Below, piece by piece: positions 35,774-44,171 of a stretch of DNA of 64,000 nucleotides (its first letter is position 1; each line of letters opens with the position of its first letter). The stretch spans positions 62,712 to 126,711 of the forward strand of contig JAGRIH010000030.1 in assembly GCA_020443345.1 (NCBI GenBank), read 5' to 3'. The translations under genes and the position numbers were made by a program. The notes beneath the pieces were generated by a model. The model was not told where the DNA came from, ran no database searches, and saw nothing but the letters and a program-made list of their open reading frames with translations. Source of the stretch: Halioglobus sp. Lineage in GTDB: Bacteria; Pseudomonadota; Gammaproteobacteria; Pseudomonadales; Halieaceae.

Positions 35774-36673
35774 CTACGTGTTCGCCGAGCGGAACGGGTT
35801 CATGCTCATAATGGGTTCGTACACCCCGATCTTGAAGATCAGGATGCGCCAGGCCATGAACCCGGCCAGAATGCCGACGGCGACGATAACGGTAACCGCG
35901 GCACTCGACGGCGCAAACCACAGCAGCAGGGCCGGCAGCACGATGCCCGCAGCCACGACTGCGCCCCAGAACCACTTGGCATAGAGTGTCTGCAGCAGCA
36001 GTTCGATCGAGGTGCGCGCCCCCGGGCTGCCGTGCCAGCCGCTGTGCAGGAGCATCAAATGCATGACGGCCAGGCCCAGCAGCAGCAGTTCCAGGCTGCC
36101 GGTCAGTGCGGCGGCCTGTGGCGCCGGCAGTAACACCCGAACCACCGCCACACCCACCACCAGCGAGTACAGCAGGCTGGCCATCGGCATGATGGCCGAA
36201 CTCCAGATCGCGATGGCGCTGGAATGCGACATGGCAAAGCCCTGGTAGACCATCACCGCCAGAGTAAAGGCCCCGGAGAGGATTTGCAGCACCCACAGCA
36301 GCGCTGAATCCGGGCGGATACCAAACTGCTCGCCAAACGCCAGACACAGCAGATACAGCACACTGAAAGCCACCATGCCGGCCAGCGCCCACAGGCCCCG
36401 GCTGATCCAGGAGCGGTCCGGGCGCAGCATGGCGCGCCAGGACTTGCCCGGCACGCCCATGTGCGCCAGGTGAAAATACGGCTTGCCGGTGGACACCACT
36501 ACCAGCCCCGCGATCATGCCGATCATCGAGCCCAGCAACATGGAGACAAAATACAGACCGGCTCCGAGTTCCGCGCAGAAAAAGGCATAGGCCATGGAAT
36601 TATCCCAGTGGCGCTGGAAGCGGTAGCCCACCTTCAGGGTATCGCCGCTGAATACTTTATTCTCAATAGACAT
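35774..36673 (-). CDS. NrfD/PsrC/DmsC-type membrane anchor subunit
   Basis: 299 residues with about eight hydrophobic segments and the family stretch RSWISRGL after the second segment. Such subunits anchor molybdopterin/Fe-S oxidoreductases to the membrane and exchange electrons with the quinone pool. AGGAGA lies upstream of ATG 36673. It is the last gene of a three-gene operon with an Fe-S subunit (30 bases upstream) and a molybdopterin subunit. It carries no haem-binding pattern I could see. Confidence 0.85.
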   Translation of the reverse strand: MSIENKVFSGDTLKVGYRFQRHWDNSMAYAFFCAELGAGLYFVSMLLGSMIGMIAGLVVVSTGKPYFHLAHMGVPGKSWRAMLRPDRSWISRGLWALAGMVAFSVLYLLCLAFGEQFGIRPDSALLWVLQILSGAFTLAVMVYQGFAMSHSSAIAIWSSAIMPMASLLYSLVVGVAVVRVLLPAPQAAALTGSLELLLLGLAVMHLMLLHSGWHGSPGARTSIELLLQTLYAKWFWGAVVAAGIVLPALLLWFAPSSAAVTVIVAVGILAGFMAWRILIFKIGVYEPIMSMNPFRSANT

Positions 36674-36703
36674 GGTTTGCTCTCCTGACCTTCCCGCGGC
36701 CCG

Positions 36704-37318
36704 TCAGTTGACGTAATAGACTTTGGGTTTGGTGTTTTTCTCCGGTAGCGGCTGGCGGCCGTGGCGCTCGCGAATCATCTTGCTCGGTGCGCTCTGCGGG
36801 TCGTCCAGGTCGCCGAAGATACGCGCGTTGGTGGGGCAGGTAACCACGCACGCGGGGTCCAGACCGACATCCACCCGCTGGCTGCAGAAGTCACACTTGG
36901 TGACCGTGCCAGGGGTGTAGCGTCCGTAACCCTGCTCCTCGAAGGGCGTGATTTCGCCGGTGCCGTACAGGCCCTTGAGGAACTTTTCCGCATCCATCTG
37001 GGTGCGCTGGTCGTAGGGGCAGGCCACCGCGCACGAGTTGCATCCGATGCACTTGTCGTCGTCCACCATGACGATGCCGTCCTCGCGGGTATGGGTGGCC
37101 CCGCTGGGGCACACCTTCTCGCAGGGCGCATCTTCACAGTGGTTGCAGATGGTGGGGATGTAGACCCGCTTGGCCAGGGGGAATACGCCGTATTCCTCGC
37201 TCAGGGTCTTGGTAAAAAAGACGCCGTCGGGCAGGGAGTTTTCCTGCTTGCAGGCCACTACGCAGGCATTGCAGCCAATGCAGGCCTTCAGGTCGAAGAC
37301 CATTCCCATTCTCGCCAT
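36704..37318 (-). CDS. Four-cluster 4Fe-4S ferredoxin subunit (DmsB/PadC-like)
   Basis: 204 residues with four cysteine groups for [4Fe-4S] clusters: CIGCNACVVAC near the N-terminus (C13, C16, C19, C23), CNHCEDAPCEKVC, CIGCNSCAVAC and CDFCSQR...ACVVTCP. This is the electron-transfer subunit of the complex iron-sulfur molybdoenzyme family. Its ATG overlaps the stop of the molybdopterin subunit by one base. No Tat or other signal peptide, so it resides where its catalytic partner is. Confidence 0.92.
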   Translation of the reverse strand: MARMGMVFDLKACIGCNACVVACKQENSLPDGVFFTKTLSEEYGVFPLAKRVYIPTICNHCEDAPCEKVCPSGATHTREDGIVMVDDDKCIGCNSCAVACPYDQRTQMDAEKFLKGLYGTGEITPFEEQGYGRYTPGTVTKCDFCSQRVDVGLDPACVVTCPTNARIFGDLDDPQSAPSKMIRERHGRQPLPEKNTKPKVYYVN

Positions 37319-39951
37319 CAGTGCTGTCCCCCCTTGCCTTTTGCCGTTTCGAGTTCTTCAATCAGGTCGTACACGGTGCGACCCTCCTTGAGGAAATCCG
37401 GCCAGTCGTCCAGTTTGGTCAGCTTGACCTTGCACACGGTCTCCGGCTGGCCGCTGGCACCATCGGTGTTGCGCAAATCGTAGGGCAGCATGTCGTTGAA
37501 GTGGCCGCCGGCCGGCAGTACGCCGCTGTCCTTGGATCGCATACGCGACAGGGCGTTGGACACGCCCACGGTTTCCGGTTGCATGCCCTCGGAGGTGTTG
37601 ATGCGGCCGTACAGCTTGCCGTAGGGCGATTCGACCTTGACGATACTGCCCTGTTTCAGTCCCTTGGCGGCTGCAGTCCTGGGGTTCAACAGCAGGCCGG
37701 TATGGACCGGATCGCGGTACACCAGTTCCTTGATCCAGGGGTTGCTCAGGCTCTCACCAAAGTTGAGCTGGATATCCTTGAAGGTGATGGCGTACAGGTC
37801 GTACTCCGGCGGCTCGTTGTGCACCGGGTCCAACACCGGTGTGGGCAGCGGCTGATAGTCGTCCCACTGCCACTCGTGGCGGAAGGGGACGTCGGCGGCC
37901 TCCATCTTTTGTTTGAGATCGTCGCGGTGCACCAGGAAGTCCTCAATGTAGAAGTGCAGCCGGTTGCCCTCCCAGGGGCGGTACCACTTGTCCAGGCGCT
38001 TTTCCGTCACGGAATGGCCGCGCTCCATGTACCAGTCGATGTCCTTGCCGTTCCACAGCAGGCCCTTGCGCCGGGCGATCTCCTTGTCGGTGTACTTCTT
38101 GTCCGGTTCCAGCATCAGTTCCGGGTGACCCTCGAAGCCCAGGGTCTTGTTGACGACATCGTTGTAGGCCGCCAGGACACCCAGGCGCTCGGACAGTTCG
38201 TAGAAGATCTCCTCCTCGCTCTTGGTGTCGTACAGGGGCGGCACCGCGGGCTGGCGGAAGGACATACCCTCCGTGTGCGGCGGTTCGATCATGGTGCAGT
38301 TCCAGCTTTCCAGCACGTCGTTGGAGGGCAGGATGATATCGGCCCAGTCGGTCATCTCGGTGCGGATCAGGTCCACGCAGACGATGAAGCGCATGCTGCG
38401 CAGGAAGTCGAACCACTTTTCCCGCGGCCCCTGGATGGCCCACACCGGGTTGGAGTGGCAGTTGACGATCACGTCCGGCTTGAACTGCACACCGAATTTC
38501 TCCCGGTTCTCGTGCACCAGCAGATTGAAGTGTGGCGGGTTCACGCCCACCGGGAAATAGTCCATCAGGTGGTAGGTGTTGGGCGGGTAGTCGAAGGGCG
38601 GCACCGGACCCAGTTGGTGCGGGGTGGGGTGCAGCATCCCGCTCTCGCCCGGCTGGCAGTGGTTGAGATCGATTTCCTTGCCGTCGAGCACCACACCCAT
38701 GTGGCCGCCGGGGACGTCGATGTTGCCAATCAGGACGTTGACCAGCTTGAAGGAGTGATTGGTCTGCGAGCCCGTCTTGCGGCCCTGCGCGCCGCGGTAG
38801 TAGTTGTAGGCCGCGGGGCGGAAGGGCACGGTGCGGCCGTCTTCGAGCTTCATGGTGGCGCCGATCTGGGCCGCCTTGGCAAATTCGCGGGCAATGCGGC
38901 GGATCGTCTCCGCCGGCACCGTGGTGATCTCGGACATCGCTTCCGGGGTACACTCTTCGAGGATATCCTTGTACACCTGGAACGCCGGGCGGCAGGGCTT
39001 GCCGTCGATCTCGTAGTTGCCCTCCAGGGCGATCTCGCCGATGCTCTCGTCGTTCCACAGCTTGGCGCTGTTGCTCTCGAGGTCCCACATGTAGCACTGG
39101 CGGTTCGCGTCGCGAATAAAGTAGCCGTCCTCGCCCACCAGGTAGGGGGCGTTGGTGTCGCGCTTGAGGAACTGGTAGTCGCACAGGCCTTCGTTGACCA
39201 GCACATGGGACATGCCCAGGGCGAAGTGGCGGTCGGTGGCGGGGCGGATCGGCACCCACTCCTCCGCCTTGGCCGAGCCGATGGACAGCCGCGGTTCCAC
39301 CGACACGATGCGCATGTTGCGCTCGGTGCGCGCCTTGGCCACCCAGTTGGACTGCGCCGCGGCGTGCAGGTGCGAGGAAAAGCCGTCGCCGGTGCCGTTG
39401 TTGATCCAGTAGTTGCAGTACTTGGCGTCGTTGGCGCAGGCAAACGCCGAGTGAATATAGCCGTTGATCGGGTGGTAGGCGCCGCCGCACATGGTGCCGC
39501 CGGACTGGTAGAAGTTGAAGTTGCCGAAGGACAGCGCCCAGGCCCAGATGTTCATCTTCTGAAAGTCCTCGAGTGACGGCAGGATCTTGCGCGGATCCTC
39601 ATCCATGGACTTCTTGATCTCCCGGGTGGTGATCTCGAAGGCCTCCTCCCAGCTTATCGGCTCCCACTTCGGGTCGATGCCGACGCCTTTTTCCGGGTTG
39701 GTGCGGCGCATGGGCTGCTTGAAGCGGGCCGGGTCGTAGTGCCGCATGATCGGGGTGTTGCCCTTGGTGCACAGCTTGCCGTTGTTGGACGGGTTGGTGG
39801 GGTTGCCCTCGATCTTGTTGATCACCCCGTCGTCGGTGACGTGGATCAGGTTGCCGCAGGAGTGCAGGCACATCTTGCAGCTGGAAGCCACCCAGCGGCC
39901 GCTCTTGAGCGAGTTGGCGGTGGGTTCGAGCTTTTTCCGGGGAGTTGCCAT
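37318..39951 (-). CDS. Molybdopterin oxidoreductase, DMSO-reductase family (PadB/PsrA-like)
   Basis: 877 residues. An N-terminal [4Fe-4S] site uses C25, C28, C32 and C61. SGGTMCGGAYHP contains C155, a plausible Mo/W ligand. Mid and C-terminal molybdopterin-binding parts include SNDVLESWN and the C-terminal dinucleotide domain from about 715. No twin-arginine signal is visible, so the enzyme should be cytoplasmic, unlike DMSO, polysulfide or nitrate (Nap) reductases. A soluble-side enzyme with DmsB- and NrfD-like partners resembles phenylacetyl-CoA:acceptor oxidoreductase (PadBCD). That fits the decarboxylase and aldehyde dehydrogenase upstream, but no CoA ligase is present. GAGG precedes ATG 39951. 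Confidence 0.88.
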   Translation of the reverse strand: MATPRKKLEPTANSLKSGRWVASSCKMCLHSCGNLIHVTDDGVINKIEGNPTNPSNNGKLCTKGNTPIMRHYDPARFKQPMRRTNPEKGVGIDPKWEPISWEEAFEITTREIKKSMDEDPRKILPSLEDFQKMNIWAWALSFGNFNFYQSGGTMCGGAYHPINGYIHSAFACANDAKYCNYWINNGTGDGFSSHLHAAAQSNWVAKARTERNMRIVSVEPRLSIGSAKAEEWVPIRPATDRHFALGMSHVLVNEGLCDYQFLKRDTNAPYLVGEDGYFIRDANRQCYMWDLESNSAKLWNDESIGEIALEGNYEIDGKPCRPAFQVYKDILEECTPEAMSEITTVPAETIRRIAREFAKAAQIGATMKLEDGRTVPFRPAAYNYYRGAQGRKTGSQTNHSFKLVNVLIGNIDVPGGHMGVVLDGKEIDLNHCQPGESGMLHPTPHQLGPVPPFDYPPNTYHLMDYFPVGVNPPHFNLLVHENREKFGVQFKPDVIVNCHSNPVWAIQGPREKWFDFLRSMRFIVCVDLIRTEMTDWADIILPSNDVLESWNCTMIEPPHTEGMSFRQPAVPPLYDTKSEEEIFYELSERLGVLAAYNDVVNKTLGFEGHPELMLEPDKKYTDKEIARRKGLLWNGKDIDWYMERGHSVTEKRLDKWYRPWEGNRLHFYIEDFLVHRDDLKQKMEAADVPFRHEWQWDDYQPLPTPVLDPVHNEPPEYDLYAITFKDIQLNFGESLSNPWIKELVYRDPVHTGLLLNPRTAAAKGLKQGSIVKVESPYGKLYGRINTSEGMQPETVGVSNALSRMRSKDSGVLPAGGHFNDMLPYDLRNTDGASGQPETVCKVKLTKLDDWPDFLKEGRTVYDLIEELETAKGKGGQH

Positions 39952-40648
39952 GATAAGACCTCGTTATGTACGGTTCTGGGCAGGCGACTATTTAATCGTA
40001 AAAGTTATGGTTAATATGCCGGTAAATTTATATACTAAATTTTTTCGCGTGTACAGTGTTTTGGACTGTGTTGCCGCTCAAATGTTTCTCTGCGACGTCT
40101 CCGGACGCTGTCGCGCCTCTGTGATGAGGTTCGTTAATCGAATCCTCCCGGCTGGCCGACAGGCGCGACGGCGGCGCCCGCGGCGGGCTGCAGGACGCTG
40201 TGCTTGCACGGGTGGTGTGCCCTTGTCAGCTCTGGATACCATAGCCGACAGATTTATTTTTGCAACGCCCGCCGCGGGCGCTGCGCCCGCCGTGTACCGG
40301 CCTGCAGCGCAGTGCATTGTCTGAGAGGGCAGCGTTTGTTGGTTGACAGTGTACTTCGCGGATGCGGGTATTTGCTTCGGCTTGTTACTAATCTAGGCTG
40401 AATGTCAACACCGTGATGTGGATCAATTATGCTTCCCTGACAGTGCGCGACGATGCGCTGTGGTGCGATCCGGGGAGTGGTGGTGATAGCAATAGTCAGG
40501 GGATGGTGTTGGCTGTAAATCCCACCGGGGTTCCGCGGCTGATGGGGTTGGCAGCAAGCGGCTCGTTGTGGTGCGCCGCCCCGGTGCAACAGCAATAGCA
40601 AAGACGCACGCACAATAACTAACATTGTCCCGGCAGGGGCAAAGGGAT
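39952..40648. other. 697-base intergenic region
   Basis: No supported gene. The first 130 bases are AT-rich and must hold the molybdoenzyme promoter (reverse strand); I find no FNR-type TTGAT-N4-ATCAA. A strong GC hairpin, GCGGGCGC (40274-40281) with GCGCCCGC (40283-40290), has no T-run. A TTGACA at 40343-40348 could be a -35 for the forward operon, but its -10 (GGGTAT at 17 bases) is weak. Confidence 0.5.
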
Positions 40649-41626
40649 ATGGCGTTGAAGTATTCGGTTCTACCACGGCTGCGCGAGGACATCTGCAGGT
40701 TTGCACTCCCGGTCCTGGCCGCGCTGTGGGCCGCCGGCTGCGAGGCACCGCTCGACCTGAGCGGGGTGCAGCGCGAACTGGCGCAGCCGGTGCACCGCTA
40801 CGACCAGTTGCAGGCGGTCGCCCGCAAGGGTGCGCAGGTCGTGGTGGTGGGCGATGCCGGCGTGGTACTGGTGTCGCCGGATGACGGGCGGACCTGGCAG
40901 CGGCTGGCATTGCCGGGGCAGCCGGCACTGATCGACCTCAGCCGGTGCCCCGACGGCCGCTACGTGGCCCTGGATGCGGGGCGGCAGATCTGGTTTTCCG
41001 ATACCGCTGCGGCCAACTGGCAGGCCGTCGCTGTCGAGACCGGCGAGGCGGTGCTGGCGCTGACCTGTGATCCACGCAACCGTATCTGGGTGGTGGGCGG
41101 CTTCAGCACGATACTGTCCTCGGCGGACGACGGGGCCTCCTGGAGTGAATATTCCTTTGGCGACGACATCCAGTTGACGTCGGTGCAGTTCGTCGATGCG
41201 GACAACGGCTACGTGACCGGCGAGTTTGGCCTGGTGCTGAAAACCACCGATGGCGGCGCCAGTTGGGAGCCGGCGGCGGTACTGCCGGGCGAGTTTTACT
41301 CCCAGGACGCCCATTTTGTCGACGCCCGCCGCGGCTGGGCCGTCGGCCTCAACGGCGCCGTATTTCACACCGCGGATGGCGGCGACAGTTGGCAGACCCA
41401 GGACAGCGGCACCAACCTGCCGCTCTACGGCATCGCCGGCGCCGGCGAGACCCTGTTTGCGGTCGGGGAGAACGGTACTGTTCTGCGCTACCGCGACGGC
41501 TCCTGGAAGAGGCTGCCCCACGACAACGACGTGCTGTCCTACCTGCGCGGGGTCAGCCCGGGCGGTGACGGGGTGCTGCTGGCGGGTGGTAACGGCACCC
41601 TGTTCAACCTGGCCACTGGCGGGTAG
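40649..41626 (+). CDS. YCF48/BNR-repeat beta-propeller lipoprotein
   Basis: 325 residues. The N-terminal LWAAGC ends in C31, a lipobox-like motif, so a membrane-attached lipoprotein is likely. Repeats of the YCF48/BNR type follow: DDGRTW, DDGASW, DGGASW and DGGDSW with intervening VVGG/AVGxNGxV strands, as in propeller proteins. ATG 40649 with AAGGGA closely upstream is preferred to the frame start at 40625. Seven bases after its stop begins an RND transporter. This pair plus DUF1302 and DUF1329 genes recurs in hydrophobic-compound catabolic loci; the role may be envelope transport of lipophilic substrate. Confidence 0.8.
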   Translation: MALKYSVLPRLREDICRFALPVLAALWAAGCEAPLDLSGVQRELAQPVHRYDQLQAVARKGAQVVVVGDAGVVLVSPDDGRTWQRLALPGQPALIDLSRCPDGRYVALDAGRQIWFSDTAAANWQAVAVETGEAVLALTCDPRNRIWVVGGFSTILSSADDGASWSEYSFGDDIQLTSVQFVDADNGYVTGEFGLVLKTTDGGASWEPAAVLPGEFYSQDAHFVDARRGWAVGLNGAVFHTADGGDSWQTQDSGTNLPLYGIAGAGETLFAVGENGTVLRYRDGSWKRLPHDNDVLSYLRGVSPGGDGVLLAGGNGTLFNLATGG

Positions 41627-41632
41627 CGCGGC

Positions 41633-44062
41633 ATGAACACACAGTCCAAATCCATTTTTCACCGCGCCCTGCACCGGTTCGACGACCTGGTGTTTGGTTC
41701 GCCCCGGGCGGTGCTGGTGCTGATTCTGCTGGTTACGGCGTTTTTTGCCACCCGCATCCCGGGTGTGCGCATGTACTCGGATTTTGCCGACCTGCTGCCG
41801 CAGCTGCACCCCTATATCCAGTTGCACAACCAGATTCGCGACAGTTTTGGCGGCGCCAACAACATCATCCTTTCGGTGGAGGTAAAGGAGGGCGACATTT
41901 TCGACGAAGATGTCATCCGGCGCATCGATCGCATCACCCAGAAGATCGATCAGCTGCCCGGCGTCAACCACAACACCGTTGCCAGTATTACCCACCGCAC
42001 GGTGCGCAAAGTGTGGCTGACCGAGACCGGCGATGTGAATTCCGCCCCCTACTTCGACAGCCTGAAGTCCCACTGGAGCGACGCTGAACTGGCGCAGATG
42101 CGCGAGGATGTCAGGGCCAACCCGCGGGTCTACGGTCTGCTGGTGTCACCCGACCTCAAGGCGGCGCTGATCAAGGCGACGTTCAATGAGGGCGCACTGG
42201 ACTACCAGGCTATCTTTGCAGAAGTGCGCCGCATCCGCGAGCAGGAGTCCGATGCGAGCGTCAACCTCTATGTCACCGGGCAGCCCATGCTGGTGGGGTG
42301 GGTGTACACCTACGTCGACCAGATCCTGCAGGTCTTTGTGTATACCGCGCTAATCCTGGTCAGCCTGCTGATCCTGTATTTCCGGCGCCTGTACGGTATC
42401 TTGTTGCCGCTGTGCGGCATCCTGCTGGCCACCACCTGGGGTCTGGGTACCATCTCTCTGCTGGGCTTCAACCTGGACCCGCTGACCCTGGTGGTGCCCT
42501 TTCTGATATCGGCTCGGGCCATGTCGCACGGGGTGCAACTGGTGCAGCGCTACTACCTGGAGTTCGACCGCGTCGGCGTGGGGCGCCAGGCGGCCAGGAG
42601 CACTTTTGACAGCCTGTTCCGGCCCGGCTCCCTGGGCGTGGTATCGGATGCGGTGGGGCTGCTGCTGATCGCGCTGGGCTCGGTGCCGATCAATACCAAG
42701 ATGGCCTATTACGCCTCCCTGTGGGCGGCGGCGGTGATCCCCACCGTGCTGGTGTTCATACCGGTGGCGTTGAGTCTGTTGCCGCAGCCCAAAAAACGGT
42801 TACAGGCCGCTGCCGGCGAGCGCCGCGGTCTGCTGGCGGTACTGCCGGATATCTCCGCGGTGGTCAGCAGCCGCCGCCGCGCCACGGCCATTCTGCTGCT
42901 GATGGGCGGCCTGGCGGCGGTGGGGCTGTATTTCAGCTCCTGGGTGCAAATCGGGGAGTCGGAACCGGGCTCGCCCATTCTCTACCCGCAGCACGACTAC
43001 AACCGCTCCTCGAAGGCGATCAACGACCTGTTTCCCGGCTCCGAGGAACTGTTTATCGTGGCGCGTACCGACGAACCCGACGGCATCAAGCGGCCCGAGG
43101 TGCTCAATGCCCTGGAGCGCTTCCAGCGGCATATGCTCAACGATCCGGAGCTGGGCGGCGCCAAGTTGGTGACCGATCTGGTCAAGCAGGTCAACCGCAT
43201 ATTCCACAGCAACGACCCGCGCTGGGCGCAGATTCCCGATACAGCCGCCTATGTGGGCGGCCTGTTGTTTGCATACGAGGCCTCCAGCCCGGTACCCGGC
43301 GCCTCCCGCGAGTTTCTCGACACCGACAGCCAGAACGCCAACCTGGTATTCTTTTACAAAGACCACAGGGGCGGGACCATCCGGCGCGCGATCCACCAGG
43401 CAAAGGCGTGGATCAACGATCCCGAGAATCGGGTCCAGGGCCTGCAAATCCTGCTGGCGGGCGGCTCCATCGGGGTAACCGCCGCGATCAACGAGGCGTC
43501 CTTCGCCACCAACCTGCTGGTCATTCCGCTGGTGCTGGCGCTGATTTTCGTGTTTGTCACAGCATTTTATTGGTCCTTCAGCGCCGGCGCTCTGATGATG
43601 CTGGCGATGACTTTTGCCACCACACTGACCTACGCCTACATGGGCATACAGGGCATTGGCATCAACGTCAACACCGTGCCCATCATCGCGGTGGGCATCG
43701 GCGTGGGTATTGACTATTCTATCTACATCATGGATCGCATCCGCGAGGAGTCGGCCAGGGGGGTCGGTCTGGATGCCGCGATTGCCAACACCCTTGCCAG
43801 CACCGGGCTGGCGGTGGGCTTTACCGCGGCGTCGCTGATCGGCGGCGTGGTGATGTGGTATTTTCTGTCGGATCTGCGCTTCCAGGCCGACGCGGCGCTG
43901 CTGCTGTGCGTGATGCTGGTGTTGAACGCCGCTGCCGCGGTATTTCTGGTGCCCGCGTGGATCAGGGTTTTCCAGCCGAAATTCATTGTCAGTGTGCACT
44001 ACGACGAGGACGGCATCCTCGTGACAGACGACGAGCCGGTGCCGGGCATCGCCGCCGGATGA
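41633..44062 (+). CDS. RND/MMPL-family transporter
   Basis: 809 residues with two halves, each a large periplasmic loop after the first segment and then a cluster of about five segments (VYTALILVSLLILYF in the first half; LVIPLVLALIFVFVTAFYW in the second). Central motifs GIGVGIDYSIYIMDR and the symmetrical structure match the MMPL/RND superfamily. Hydrophobic or lipid-like cargo and proton-motive-force use are family properties. It is followed by DUF1302 and DUF1329 genes and preceded by a YCF48-like lipoprotein; direction of transport is not known. Confidence 0.9.
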   Translation: MNTQSKSIFHRALHRFDDLVFGSPRAVLVLILLVTAFFATRIPGVRMYSDFADLLPQLHPYIQLHNQIRDSFGGANNIILSVEVKEGDIFDEDVIRRIDRITQKIDQLPGVNHNTVASITHRTVRKVWLTETGDVNSAPYFDSLKSHWSDAELAQMREDVRANPRVYGLLVSPDLKAALIKATFNEGALDYQAIFAEVRRIREQESDASVNLYVTGQPMLVGWVYTYVDQILQVFVYTALILVSLLILYFRRLYGILLPLCGILLATTWGLGTISLLGFNLDPLTLVVPFLISARAMSHGVQLVQRYYLEFDRVGVGRQAARSTFDSLFRPGSLGVVSDAVGLLLIALGSVPINTKMAYYASLWAAAVIPTVLVFIPVALSLLPQPKKRLQAAAGERRGLLAVLPDISAVVSSRRRATAILLLMGGLAAVGLYFSSWVQIGESEPGSPILYPQHDYNRSSKAINDLFPGSEELFIVARTDEPDGIKRPEVLNALERFQRHMLNDPELGGAKLVTDLVKQVNRIFHSNDPRWAQIPDTAAYVGGLLFAYEASSPVPGASREFLDTDSQNANLVFFYKDHRGGTIRRAIHQAKAWINDPENRVQGLQILLAGGSIGVTAAINEASFATNLLVIPLVLALIFVFVTAFYWSFSAGALMMLAMTFATTLTYAYMGIQGIGINVNTVPIIAVGIGVGIDYSIYIMDRIREESARGVGLDAAIANTLASTGLAVGFTAASLIGGVVMWYFLSDLRFQADAALLLCVMLVLNAAAAVFLVPAWIRVFQPKFIVSVHYDEDGILVTDDEPVPGIAAG

Positions 44063-44171
44063 CGGATACAGAGTATAGTGGCGCGACGGTGCGCCGGGGA
44101 GGGACAGGCCAGGCGCCTGTCTCATGTTGAGAAGCAAGTGATCAGAAAAATATAAATCAGTGGAGACTGCT

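Noticed and set aside
40274..40290. Rho-independent terminator
   Set aside because: The hairpin is strong but has a one-base loop region (in practice a shorter stem) and no T-run on either side.
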